Shown here in pieces: positions 9,514 to 18,138 of a stretch of 64,000 nucleotides of DNA; position 1 is the stretch's first letter; each line of letters begins with the position of its first letter. The stretch comes from Pseudomonas migulae NBRC 103157 (GTDB lineage: Bacteria; Pseudomonadota; Gammaproteobacteria; Pseudomonadales; Pseudomonadaceae), in contig NZ_BDAG01000011.1 of the NCBI RefSeq assembly GCF_002091715.1, forward strand, positions 62,001 through 126,000, in the 5' to 3' direction. The position numbers were made by a program, and so were the translations under genes. Under the pieces are notes generated by a model. That model ran no database searches and was not told where the DNA came from. It was given only the letters and a program-made list of their open reading frames with translations.

Positions 9514-10650
9514 TCAGACCGACTCCCGGACCTCCACCAACTGCCCCAACCGGCTGCGAGTGCGCGCCAGATCAATGGCATCGCCGCCCAGGTTCTCGCT
9601 TAACGACCGCTGGCCCAGCAGGATCAGGTGCTTGTCCTGGTCGTACAAAACGTCCACCAGATTGATGAAGCGCTGCTGTGCGGCGATCGAGCAGTCGGCG
9701 AGGTTGGGCAGTTTGTCGATGATCCAGTGATCGAATCGCCGGCACAGTTCCAGGTAATCCATGACAGCAGTGGGGTGGTCGCACAGGTCGGCGAAGGTGA
9801 AGCCGATGGTTCGTCCTTCGCAGTAGCGGGCAGGAAGATGCCGGGTGCCGACGGGCAGCGCGATGGTTGGCGCGTCGGGTTCGGGCAGGTTCAATGCCTG
9901 ACGCTGCGCCACGGTGGCTGGCCATACATAGTGGCCCTGGGTAAACAGTTGCTGGGCGTGGGTTCTCGCCTGGCTGCGGTAATCATGAGGGCCGCCGACT
10001 TCCATCACTTGCATGCGGGCGTTGATCAGGTCGATCACCGGTTTGAAACGCGCGTGGTAGAGCGGGTTTGGCAGCAAGCCTTCGGGCGGGTAATTCGACG
10101 TGACCAGCAGCAGGATGCCGCGGCGGAACAGGGCCTTGAACAGCCGCGCAATGAGCATTGCATCGCCGATGTCATGGACGTGAAACTCGTCGAAGCACAG
10201 CACCCGGCAATCGCTCAGCAGTTCGTCCAGCGTCGTCGTCAGCGCATCAGGATGGTCGCGATGGCTGAACATGCCCTGGTGCAGTCGGGCGAAAAATTCA
10301 TGAAAGTGCAGGCGCTGTTTTTCCGCGATCGGCAGCGCCTGGAAAAAGCCGTCGAGCAACCAGCTCTTGCCCCGACCGACGGCGCCATGCAGGTAAAGAC
10401 CCGGCAGTGGTTTCGCCGACGGGCCAAGCAGCGCTGTAGCGTGCTGCGCCATGCAGTCGATCACGCGCTGTTGGCTATGGCTGAGTGTGTAACCCTGGGA
10501 ATGGGCCTTGTGGCGAAAGTAGTCGTGGACGGCGCGTCCCGTCGCGGAATGACTGGCGGAGGCGATCGAGACCTTGCCGAAGAGACGGCGCAGCGCGGGC
10601 CAGCGTGGTGTGAATCGCGAACGGTCAGGCGGTCGAACGGCCACTGGCAT
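9514..10650 (-). CDS. zapE: ZapE/AFG1-type ATPase
   Basis: This is a 378-residue AFG1-family P-loop ATPase. A Walker A-like GAVGRGKS occurs near residue 100, Walker B is LCFDEFHVHD, and the LLVTSNYPPE sensor region follows. ZapE in E. coli works at the divisome and in FtsZ ring dynamics; the mitochondrial homologue acts in protein quality control. The ATG at 10650 (MPVAVRPPDRSRF) is preferred over an upstream start at 10749, which would add an unconserved tail. The N-terminal 60 residues are less like classical ZapE, so this could be a second paralogue in the genome. Confidence 0.85.
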   Translation of the reverse strand: MPVAVRPPDRSRFTPRWPALRRLFGKVSIASASHSATGRAVHDYFRHKAHSQGYTLSHSQQRVIDCMAQHATALLGPSAKPLPGLYLHGAVGRGKSWLLDGFFQALPIAEKQRLHFHEFFARLHQGMFSHRDHPDALTTTLDELLSDCRVLCFDEFHVHDIGDAMLIARLFKALFRRGILLLVTSNYPPEGLLPNPLYHARFKPVIDLINARMQVMEVGGPHDYRSQARTHAQQLFTQGHYVWPATVAQRQALNLPEPDAPTIALPVGTRHLPARYCEGRTIGFTFADLCDHPTAVMDYLELCRRFDHWIIDKLPNLADCSIAAQQRFINLVDVLYDQDKHLILLGQRSLSENLGGDAIDLARTRSRLGQLVEVRESV

Positions 10651-10789
10651 CACCCCGTTATCGTCAGGCAGGCTCCCCGAGCTGCGGCGGCGTAGTGTAA
10701 CCAATACCGGAAATTTGCTGCCAGTTGTGTAGACAAGTGCGGGAAGCAACTGGCCAGTGTGGTGCTGGAGGTGGGGTGTTAACGCGAAA

Positions 10790-10898
10790 CCTGTGGGAGC
10801 GGGCTTGCTCGCGAAGGCGGTGTGTCAGTCGGTAATGATGTGGCTGACACACCGCTTTCGCGAGCGAGTCGAATCGTCGCACCGCCGCTCCCACAGGG
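10790..10898. repeat. REP pair with an extended variant arm
   Basis: A normal arm (CTGTGGGAGCGGGCTTGCTCGCGAA) faces a longer arm in which GAGCGAGTCGAATCGTCGCA separates the core from CCGCCGCTCCCACAGG. The same variant arm recurs at 60301-60340. It lies between the zapE-like gene and the 3' end of the transporter/dehydrogenase operon. Confidence 0.85.
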
Positions 10899-10925
10899 TT
10901 TTGTTGCGTTTGCTCTACCGGAGAA

Positions 10926-11972
10926 CTACCGCTCGATACTGCGATTCCACCGCGCATTCCACGCCGGGCGCTGTTCGTTGACCTGGTCCCAGTCGATTGC
11001 AATAGCCGTTTGCAGGTACTGCTTCATCGCCTCGACCTGACCGCGCGTCTTGTCGGTGGTCGGGGTGTTCGGGTTGGACGGGATCTGATCGCCATCTTCA
11101 AGTGCAGCGGCTTGCGCCTCGGGGGTCAGCAGAAACGCGGCGAGTTTCTGCGCCAGTTCCGGTTGGGTGTTGTTGGCGATGGCACATTCGGCGACGTTGA
11201 GTACCACCGCGCCTTCTTTCGGTTGTGCGTACTCGACCGGCATGCCTTTGAGTTTCAGGGCCGTCACCTGAGTCGGTGTCAGCGGGAACAGCGCCGCTTC
11301 GTCGGTCTGGAGCATTTCGGAAATCTTCGCCGAGCTTGGAATGTATTCCAGCACGTTGCGCCCGATGGTGTTCGGCCAGGCCTTGAACCCCGGTTCGACG
11401 TCGGTTTCGCTGCCGCCCTGAATCCGGTTGAACATCAGGAAACCGTGCAGGCCGAAGGTCGAAGAGGCCATCGACTGAAACACCAGCTTGTCCTTGAAGC
11501 GCGGGTCGGCCATGTCCATCCACGAGGTCGGCGCAGCCCAGCCTTTTTCCTTGAACAGTCGCGTGTTGTACGCCAGACCTGTGACGCCGAGGCTGACTGC
11601 CACGGCCTGGTCCTTGATGCGGCCCTTGGCCGGAATCTGCGCCAGGGTCGGGCTGTCCTCGAGTTTGTCGCACAGGCCCATGGCGATGGCGCGGTACATG
11701 ATGCCGTCGTCGAGGAACATCACGTGCATCTGCGGGTTGCCTTTGCTGGCCTGGACCTTGGCCAGGATATCGGCAGAGGTGCCGGGCACAATCACCACCT
11801 TGACGTTGTAGGCTTTCTCGAAAACCGGCAGCACCTTGTCGGCGTAGAGCCGCTCCATGGTCCCGCCGTTCATGCCGAGGTAAAGCGTCGGCTCGGCCTG
11901 GGCCTGGGTGACCGTGAGCAGGGCGCTCAGGCACGAAAGTCCGAGCAGTGCAGTGCGTTTGACGTTATTCAT
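10926..11972 (-). CDS. Periplasmic solute-binding protein of a PotD-type ABC importer
   Basis: The 348-residue protein has a Sec signal peptide (MNNVKRTALLGLSCLSALLTVTQAQA, cut before EPTLYLG). The mature part is the PotD/PotF type (FKDKLVFQSMAS, GLAYNTRLFKEKGW). It binds the ligand in the periplasm and delivers it to the permease genes upstream. It is the last gene of the operon, 18 nt after the FAD subunit. Family ligands are polyamines, opines or similar amines; the operon context favours an opine or imino acid. Confidence 0.88.
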   Translation of the reverse strand: MNNVKRTALLGLSCLSALLTVTQAQAEPTLYLGMNGGTMERLYADKVLPVFEKAYNVKVVIVPGTSADILAKVQASKGNPQMHVMFLDDGIMYRAIAMGLCDKLEDSPTLAQIPAKGRIKDQAVAVSLGVTGLAYNTRLFKEKGWAAPTSWMDMADPRFKDKLVFQSMASSTFGLHGFLMFNRIQGGSETDVEPGFKAWPNTIGRNVLEYIPSSAKISEMLQTDEAALFPLTPTQVTALKLKGMPVEYAQPKEGAVVLNVAECAIANNTQPELAQKLAAFLLTPEAQAAALEDGDQIPSNPNTPTTDKTRGQVEAMKQYLQTAIAIDWDQVNEQRPAWNARWNRSIER

Positions 11973-11990
11973 TGGCGCGACCTTCCTCTA

Positions 11991-13106
11991 TCAAGCAACG
12001 GAGATGGAGTGAAACCGGGTGATGGAAAACGCATCCAGCGACGTGGTTGAGGCGCCGCTGCAGATGATCTCGGCGAGCGCCTGGCCCACCGCAGGACCGA
12101 TCTGAAAACCTGCGCCGGCAAAGCCGAACGCATGCAACAGACCGGGTTGAGTGCCACTGTGACCGATCACCGGCTGGCGATCGGGCAAGTAACCTTCGGT
12201 GCCGCTCCAGGTACGAATCGCCTGGGCGCCTTCAAGAAACGGGTAGAGCTCGACGGCCTGGCGCAGGATCTCGATCACGGCGTGCTGACCGGGGCGGGCG
12301 CGGGCGTCGTCGAGGGCAAAACCCTGACCGCCGCCCAACACACAATTGCCGCGCGCGACCTGGCGCGCATAGATGCCACCGCCCTCGACACCGGTGCTCG
12401 CGTTCATCACCCACGGCAACGGCTCGGTGACCAGCATCGCCGGGTGCCCGGCGTGCATCGGCACGGGTTCACCGAATTGCCCGGCCAGTTTTCCCGCCCA
12501 CGCGCCCGCGCAGTTCAATACCCAGGGGGCCCGCAGTTCGAGACCGCTTTGAGTGCTGACGCGAAAGCGCTGGCCGTCGTGCTCCACCGCGCCCACCGCG
12601 CATTGTTCATGGACCTGCGCGCCATGGTGTCGGGCTGCACGGGCAAATGCCGGAGATACCAGGCGCGGGTTGGCGTGGCCGTCATCCGGACAAAATGAAG
12701 CGCCGACCGCCACCTCGCCGACCCACGGAAAACGCGCGCGTAACTCACTGCGTTCGAGCACCTGCAAATCGAGGCCAAAGCCCTGACTGCTGGCGGCGTA
12801 GTCCTGTAATGCACGGAGGTCGTTGAGGCTGCGCGCCAGTTTCAAGTGGCCGCTGCGCTGGTACTCGCCGTCGATGCCGATCAACTGCGGCAACCGGCCC
12901 CAGATCTCGTGGGCCCGTTGCGACAGCGGCAGTTGCGACAGCGGCCGACCCTGACGGCGCACGCCGCCATAGTTCACGCCGCTGGAATGCGAGCCACAAA
13001 AATCCCGCTCCAGCAGCGCCACGCGACGACCCGCCTGGCTCAGAAACAGCGCGGCGGAAGCACCGACAATGCCGCCGCCAATGATCACTGCATCGACTTC
13101 GATCAT
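11991..13106 (-). CDS. FAD-dependent amino acid/opine dehydrogenase, catalytic subunit (HcnC/OoxB-like)
   Basis: This 371-residue DAO-fold flavoprotein starts MIEVDAVIIGGGIVGASAALFLSQAG (dinucleotide-binding motif) and ends with the FGFAGAGFQIGPAVG flavin segment. It is related to HcnC, opine oxidase subunit B and D-hydroxyproline dehydrogenase beta subunits, which oxidise a CH-NH bond. The ATG at 13106 overlaps the stop of the preceding subunit by 4 nt, implying translational coupling; longer in-frame extension is not conserved. The substrate cannot be read from the sequence. Confidence 0.87.
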   Translation of the reverse strand: MIEVDAVIIGGGIVGASAALFLSQAGRRVALLERDFCGSHSSGVNYGGVRRQGRPLSQLPLSQRAHEIWGRLPQLIGIDGEYQRSGHLKLARSLNDLRALQDYAASSQGFGLDLQVLERSELRARFPWVGEVAVGASFCPDDGHANPRLVSPAFARAARHHGAQVHEQCAVGAVEHDGQRFRVSTQSGLELRAPWVLNCAGAWAGKLAGQFGEPVPMHAGHPAMLVTEPLPWVMNASTGVEGGGIYARQVARGNCVLGGGQGFALDDARARPGQHAVIEILRQAVELYPFLEGAQAIRTWSGTEGYLPDRQPVIGHSGTQPGLLHAFGFAGAGFQIGPAVGQALAEIICSGASTTSLDAFSITRFHSISVA

Positions 13107-14458
13107 GGCTCGATCTCCAGACCAAACGGCAACGGTTTGATTGGCGCCTGCGCCCGCAGTCGACCGATGTCGGACACCGCCCGCTGACTTTCGCAGGCGA
13201 TGATTTCCGCGGCCGCGGCACCACACATCCGACCCTGGCAGCGGCCCATGCCGACCCGGCAATGGGCCTTGACCCGATTGATTTCCCAATGGCCTTCACG
13301 CACCACTTCGCGGATGTCACCGGCGCGCACTTCTTCGCAGCGGCAGATCATCACGTCGTCAGCGGTATCGGTCGCCCAGTTTTCCGGGAATACGAAAGCG
13401 CGTTCCAGGCCATGTCGAAAGGTATCGATCCGTCCAAGTGCCTGCTCCAATTGCACGCCACGCTGCGGCGCGATCGGGTAATCGTTGTCTTCGAGCAAGG
13501 CGAGGGCAGCCCGTTCGCCGGCGATTTCCGCCGCGTCGGCGCCCGTGATGCCGGCACCGTCACCCGCCAGATAAACTTCGGCGACGCTGCTGCGACCGGC
13601 GCTGTCGCGTTGCGGCAGCCAGGCGCGGTTGAGCGGGTTCCAGGCGAATGCGCAGCCGAGCAAATCAGCGAGTTGGGTTTCGCTGCGCAGACCGTGGGCG
13701 AAGGCCACTGCATCACAGTCCAGCGTATGTTTGCCGCTGGAGTTGGACCAGTTCAGCGACTGCACCCGTTGTTCGCCGTTGATGTGTTTCAAGGTTGCGC
13801 CCTGATGCACCGGGATGCCGTGAGCGGTCAGCCAGCTGCGGTAGTAAATGCCTTTGGCCAATGTCGCCGGTTGCGACAGCAGGCCGGGCAGGGCGCGGGC
13901 CTGAGCGCTGAACGGTGAACTGTCGAGTACCGCCACCACCTTCGCGCCGGCCTTGGCGTATTGATACGCAACCAGGTACAGCAAGGGGCCGCTGCCGGCG
14001 AACACCACCCGCTCACCGATGGCGCAGCCCTGGAATTTCAGGGCGATTTGCGCGGCGCCGAGGCTATAGACACCTGGCAACGTCCAGCCCGGCACCGGCA
14101 AAACCCGGTCGGTGGCGCCCGTGGCGACGATCACCCGAGAGAATTCCAGTCGTGCGGCGCGACCCTCGTGCAAGGTGTCGAGTGCACCGTCTTCGGCGTT
14201 CCACACCAGGGTGTCGGGACGGTAATCGAGTTGCTCGCGCAACTCATCAATCGTTTGATGCAACGCGTTCGCCTTGCGCGCTTCGAAGCCATACAGCTTG
14301 ACCGCCGAGCGTTTGAAATTCACCGGCTGACGCCGATAAATCTGCCCGCCGCCGCGTGCGGCTTCGTCCAGCAGGATCGGGCGCACACCATGCGCCACCA
14401 GCGTCTGCGCCGCACGAATCCCGGCCGGCCCGGCACCGATGATCACGACAGACTTCAT
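13103..14458 (-). CDS. FAD/NAD-type dehydrogenase subunit with [2Fe-2S] cysteines (HcnB/OoxA-like)
   Basis: The 451-residue protein has an N-terminal VVIIGAGPAGIRAAQTL Rossmann motif, a second nucleotide site (ERVVFAGSGPLLYLVA, about 150) and a C-terminal BFD-like cluster motif with cysteines in ICRCEE and HCRVGMGRCQGRMCG. Such subunits bind a second FAD and the iron-sulphur cluster that passes electrons on. The ATG at 14458 follows a G-rich Shine-Dalgarno; a GTG two codons earlier is also possible. The REP array lies directly upstream, between this gene and its [2Fe-2S] partner. Confidence 0.87.
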   Translation of the reverse strand: MKSVVIIGAGPAGIRAAQTLVAHGVRPILLDEAARGGGQIYRRQPVNFKRSAVKLYGFEARKANALHQTIDELREQLDYRPDTLVWNAEDGALDTLHEGRAARLEFSRVIVATGATDRVLPVPGWTLPGVYSLGAAQIALKFQGCAIGERVVFAGSGPLLYLVAYQYAKAGAKVVAVLDSSPFSAQARALPGLLSQPATLAKGIYYRSWLTAHGIPVHQGATLKHINGEQRVQSLNWSNSSGKHTLDCDAVAFAHGLRSETQLADLLGCAFAWNPLNRAWLPQRDSAGRSSVAEVYLAGDGAGITGADAAEIAGERAALALLEDNDYPIAPQRGVQLEQALGRIDTFRHGLERAFVFPENWATDTADDVMICRCEEVRAGDIREVVREGHWEINRVKAHCRVGMGRCQGRMCGAAAAEIIACESQRAVSDIGRLRAQAPIKPLPFGLEIEP

Positions 14459-14468
14459 ACCCACCGCC

Positions 14469-14882
14469 CCCCTGTGGGAGCCAGCCTGCTGGCGATGACG
14501 GTGGCACAGTCAAAAATGATGGTGGCTGACACTCCGTAATCGCGAGCAAGCCCGCTCCCACATTCGATTGAGGTCGCGCCCGGATTTTGTGACCACCGCC
14601 CAACCCCTGTGGGAGCGGGCTTGCTCGCGATGAGGCCGGCACATCCAACAAATGCGCTGGCAGACAGACCGCCATCGCGAGCAAGCCCGCTCCCACATTC
14701 GATTGAGGTCACGCCCGGATTTTGTGATCGCCGCCCAACTCCTGTGGGAGCGGGCTTGCTCGCGATGAGGCCGGCACATTCAACAAATGCGCTGGCAGAC
14801 AGACCGCCATCGCGAGCAAGCCCGCTCCCACATTCGATTGAGGTCACGCCCGGATTTTGTGACCGCCGCCCGCTCCCACAGG
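14469..14882. repeat. Tandem array of REP pairs, 135-bp unit, inside an operon
   Basis: Three copies of the same left arm (CGCGAGCAAGCCCGCTCCCA) begin at 14541, 14676 and 14811, exactly 135 bp apart, and the DNA between them is nearly identical (differences such as gaccaccg/gatcgccg). A divergent REP arm precedes the array at about 14473. The unit contains two opposite REP cores, so it is a tandemly duplicated REP doublet. It sits between two subunit genes of one dehydrogenase. Confidence 0.93.
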
Positions 14883-14912
14883 GGATAGCGTCTCGGCAGA
14901 TAGAAAAGGTGT

Positions 14913-15203
14913 TCATAGGGTGCGCCCCGGTTCGCGGCTGATGTGTTGGCCGGCTTCTAGCAACGTCGAACACGCGCGCACCCGCCGGCCATCGCCCAGT
15001 CGAACCCAGCAGTCCTGGCACGCCCCCATCAAACAAAATCCGGCGCGAGGTTCGGCGCTGAAATCGCTGCCGCGCAAATGCTCGCTGCAGGTCAGCACCG
15101 CAGTCAGCACGGTGTCGCCGAGCAGCCCGCTGGCCGGTTGGCCGTCGAGGGTAAAGTCCAGGGCCGGGCGGTCGCCTTCGGCCAGTCGTTTCAGCAGAGC
15201 CAT
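14913..15203 (-). CDS. [2Fe-2S]-binding small dehydrogenase subunit (HcnA/OoxC-like)
   Basis: The 96-residue protein has a plant-ferredoxin-like cluster site: a Cys in VLTCSEHLRGS, then CLMGACQDCWV and RRVRACST. It matches the gamma/small subunits of HcnABC-type and opine or hydroxyproline dehydrogenases, which relay electrons from FAD to the respiratory chain. It lies 7 nt after the second permease gene and is separated from the other two subunits by the REP array, so its expression level may differ from theirs. A longer reading frame over the array (to 14455) is an artefact of the repeats. Confidence 0.88.
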   Translation of the reverse strand: MALLKRLAEGDRPALDFTLDGQPASGLLGDTVLTAVLTCSEHLRGSDFSAEPRAGFCLMGACQDCWVRLGDGRRVRACSTLLEAGQHISREPGRTL

Positions 15204-15210
15204 GGCGCCC

Positions 15211-16005
15211 TCATTGTTTACCCACCAGAACCCGATCCAGGCCGTACACCCGGTCGAGCAGAATCATGGTCAGCGCGGTCAGCGCAATCACCAGGGCCGA
15301 CACCGCCGCCATCATCGGATCGATGGATTCGGTGGCGTACACGTACATGCGCACCGGCAAGGTTTGCGTGGCCGGCGAAGTGACGAAGATCGACAGCGTG
15401 ACCTCGTCGAAACTGTTGATGAACGCCAGCAGCCAGCCACCGGCGACCCCCGGCAGAATCATCGGCAAGGTGATCTGGCGGAACAGCGTAAAGCGCCCGG
15501 CACCCAGCGACTGCGCGGCGTGTTCGGCGCTGCGATCCAGGCCGATGGCCGACGCCAGCACCAGACGCAGCACATACGGCGTGATCACCAGCACGTGGGC
15601 GAAAATCAGCCAGGCGAAGCTGCCGTTGACGCCCATCAGCGCAAACAATCGCAGCAACGCCACACCCAGCACCAAGTGCGGAATGATGATCGGCGACAGG
15701 AACAGCCCGTTGAAAAAGTCCCGTCCGGGAAACTCGAAACGGGTGATCGCCAGCGCTGCCGGTACCGCAATCAGCGTCGCCAGACTGGCCGCGCAGAACG
15801 CCAGGATCAGGCTGTTGTAGAACGCATCGACAAAGTCGGCACGCTCGAATACCGCGCGGAACCAGCGCAGGGAAAACTCCGTGGTCGGCAGGCTCAAGGT
15901 GTTTTCCGGGGTGAACGCCACGAGGCAGACCACCACCAGCGGCGCCAACATGAACACCACCACCAGGGTATGGAACAGCAGGGCGAAAGGACCGTTCTTG
16001 GACAT
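15211..16005 (-). CDS. ABC transporter inner-membrane permease (PotC-like)
   Basis: This is a 264-residue permease with about six membrane segments and the EAA-type loop HAAQSLGAGRFTLFRQITLPMILPG near residue 175. It forms the channel with the preceding permease gene, ending 6 nt from it. The start MSKNGPFALLFHTLVVVFML opens directly into the first helix. Confidence 0.9.
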   Translation of the reverse strand: MSKNGPFALLFHTLVVVFMLAPLVVVCLVAFTPENTLSLPTTEFSLRWFRAVFERADFVDAFYNSLILAFCAASLATLIAVPAALAITRFEFPGRDFFNGLFLSPIIIPHLVLGVALLRLFALMGVNGSFAWLIFAHVLVITPYVLRLVLASAIGLDRSAEHAAQSLGAGRFTLFRQITLPMILPGVAGGWLLAFINSFDEVTLSIFVTSPATQTLPVRMYVYATESIDPMMAAVSALVIALTALTMILLDRVYGLDRVLVGKQ

Positions 16006-16011
16006 GACGAG

Positions 16012-16881
16012 TTATCCCAATGACTTCTTGTAGCGGCCTTCGATCATCCGGTTCCACGACAGCATGATCAGCAGGTTGAGCAACAGCAGCGCGACGGCGA
16101 TGGCCGCGCCCATCGGCCAGTTGAGCTCCGACAGGTACTGGTCGTAGATCAGCGTGGCGACCATCTTGATGCGGCGCCCGCCGAGCAGGCCGGGAATGGC
16201 GAAGGAGCTGGCGGCGAGGCCAAACACAATCAAGGTGCCGGACAGCACGCCGGGCATGATTTGCGGCAGCACCACTTTGCGCATCACCGTGAGGTGACTG
16301 GCGCCCAGGGACAATGCGGCTTGCTCGGCGGCGGGGTCGAGCTTCTGCAGCGAGGTCCAGACCGGAATGATCATGAACGGCAGCATCACGTGGACCAGTG
16401 CAATCACCACCGCGAACGGTGTGTAGAGCAGCTTCACCGGCGAGCCACCCAAGGCCTGCAGGGTCTGGTTGACCAGGCCGTCGGCGCCGAGCAACAGGCT
16501 CCAGCCGAAGGCGCGTACGACCACTGAAATCAGCAACGGCGTGAGGATCAGAATCAGGAAAATCGAGCGCCATGGCGCGCCCATGCGGCTGAGTATGTAA
16601 GCCTCGGGTACGCCGATCACCACGCAGAGCAGGGTGGTCACGGCACTGATCCAGAAGGTGCGCAGAAAGATTTCGTAGAAGTACGGGTCACCCAGCAGGC
16701 TGCTGTAATGGTCGACGGTGTAGGCATCACCGTTGATGCCCGAGCTGTAGTCGAAAACGTTGAACGACAACACCAGCGTCAGCAGCAGCGGGACCACCAG
16801 CAGGCTGACGTACAACGCCAGCGCCGGTGCCGACAATAGGTAACCCTGGCGTCCCTGGCGAAGTGCGACGAGCGTACTCAT
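16012..16881 (-). CDS. ABC transporter inner-membrane permease (PotB-like)
   Basis: This 289-residue permease carries the EAA loop EQAALSLGASHLTVMRKVVLPQIMPG near residue 205 and about six membrane helices. The ATG at 16881 overlaps the upstream ATPase stop as ATGA, a sign of coupled translation; in-frame sequence further upstream belongs to the ATPase gene in another frame. It pairs with the PotC-like permease. Confidence 0.9.
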   Translation of the reverse strand: MSTLVALRQGRQGYLLSAPALALYVSLLVVPLLLTLVLSFNVFDYSSGINGDAYTVDHYSSLLGDPYFYEIFLRTFWISAVTTLLCVVIGVPEAYILSRMGAPWRSIFLILILTPLLISVVVRAFGWSLLLGADGLVNQTLQALGGSPVKLLYTPFAVVIALVHVMLPFMIIPVWTSLQKLDPAAEQAALSLGASHLTVMRKVVLPQIMPGVLSGTLIVFGLAASSFAIPGLLGGRRIKMVATLIYDQYLSELNWPMGAAIAVALLLLNLLIMLSWNRMIEGRYKKSLG

Positions 16882-17897
16882 GCCGACACCTCGTCGACAC
16901 TCAGCACCCGCAGCAGCGCCGCGTCCCAGTCGAGGCCGACGGCCGTGCCTTCGTTCATCGGCGCCGAGCCATCGTTGCGGCGCACTACGCAGAGTTCGCC
17001 CAGGGTCGTGGAGACGCCGTAGAGCCACTGGCTGCCGAGAAAGAAGCGGCTGACGATCCTGCCTTGCAGACGGCCGTGATCTTTTTCCCGCAGATCGATT
17101 TTTTCCGGGCGCAGGCTGAGGGTCAGCTCACCGCCGCTGCGCACTTGGACCACGCCCGCACTGTCACGCTCGCCGGGCAGCAGATTGGCCTTGCCGACGA
17201 AGCCGGAAATGAATTCGGTGCGCGGGTGTTCGTAAAGGGTGTAGGGCGCGTCGATCTGCGTGATGCGCCCGGCCTGCATCACCACCACGCGGTCGCTGAT
17301 AGACAGCGCTTCGGATTGGTCGTGGGTGACCATCAACGTGGTGATCCCGACTTCGCGCTGGATGCGGCGGATCTCGAACTGCATCTCTTCGCGCAGGTTG
17401 GCGTCGAGGTTGGACAGCGGCTCGTCGAGCAGCAGCACCGGCGGCTCGATCACCAGCGCTCGGGCCAGGGCAACACGCTGGCGTTGACCGCCGGACAGTT
17501 CTCGTGGGTAACGCTCGGCGTGCTGATCCAGGCGCACCAGTTTCAGCACCCGATCCACGCGTTGCTGCAGTTCGCCGCTGGGCACCTTGCGCATGCGTAG
17601 GCCGAAGGCGACGTTGTCCTTGACGGTCATGTGCGGGAACAGCGCATAACTCTGGAACACCACGCCCAAGCCACGGCTGGCGGGTTTGGCGTGGGTGATG
17701 TCGCGACCGTTCAGCAGAATGCGTCCGCTGGTGACTTCGACGAAGCCGGCGATCATTTGCAGGGTGGTGGTTTTGCCGCAGCCGGAGGGGCCGAGCAGGG
17801 AAACGAACTCACCTTTCTCGACCGAGAGGTTAGTGGCCACGACGGCATCGATCTCGCCGTAACGTTTGCCGAGTCCTTCAAGTTGCACAAAAGCCAT
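16878..17897 (-). CDS. ABC transporter ATP-binding protein (PotA-like), first gene of operon
   Basis: The 339-residue ATPase has Walker A GPSGCGKTT (about 37), signature LSGGQRQRVALARAL (about 135), Walker B PVLLLDEPLSNLD, the H-loop VTHDQSEAL and a C-terminal TOBE domain (LSLRPEKIDL) typical of the PotA/FbpC branch. It powers import of the unknown ligand. It is the promoter-proximal gene and diverges from the iclR-type gene; the shared region carries an inverted repeat at 18077-18114. Confidence 0.92.
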   Translation of the reverse strand: MAFVQLEGLGKRYGEIDAVVATNLSVEKGEFVSLLGPSGCGKTTTLQMIAGFVEVTSGRILLNGRDITHAKPASRGLGVVFQSYALFPHMTVKDNVAFGLRMRKVPSGELQQRVDRVLKLVRLDQHAERYPRELSGGQRQRVALARALVIEPPVLLLDEPLSNLDANLREEMQFEIRRIQREVGITTLMVTHDQSEALSISDRVVVMQAGRITQIDAPYTLYEHPRTEFISGFVGKANLLPGERDSAGVVQVRSGGELTLSLRPEKIDLREKDHGRLQGRIVSRFFLGSQWLYGVSTTLGELCVVRRNDGSAPMNEGTAVGLDWDAALLRVLSVDEVSA

Positions 17898-18076
17898 AAC
17901 TGCGCTCCACCTGAGATTGTTATGCGCGGCCTGAGGTCGCGCTTTTTTGTATGGGCAGATACGAAAGGTGTTGCTGGGTGCGTTGGCGCTCGACGTGGGT
18001 CGGCTGCCGCTATTGTTCGAATCGCCCCTGTGGACGCAGATTAGGACGAAGACTAGGATGGGCTCAATGGCCTATT

Positions 18077-18114
18077 TCACTGAATCGATGGTTATTTTCA
18101 GTTTCATTCAGTGA
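18077..18114. promoter_or_regulatory. Candidate IclR operator (inverted repeat)
   Basis: TCACTGAAT at 18077-18085 and its exact complement ATTCAGTGA at 18106-18114 are separated by 20 nt. They lie 24 nt before the iclR-type start, in the region shared with the transporter operon. IclR proteins bind such palindromes and commonly repress their own and the divergent operon. Function is inferred. Confidence 0.6.
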
Positions 18115-18138
18115 GTAAATTAATCCTCGAGAAATGAC

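Noticed and set aside
14541..14882. CRISPR array
   Set aside because: The spacing is 135 bp with conserved filler and palindromic REP cores; spacers are not unique and no cas gene is present.
14455..15036. 193-codon minus-strand frame over the REP array
   Set aside because: It is made of repeated REP translations (CGSGLARD...) and overlaps the well-supported [2Fe-2S] gene in another frame.
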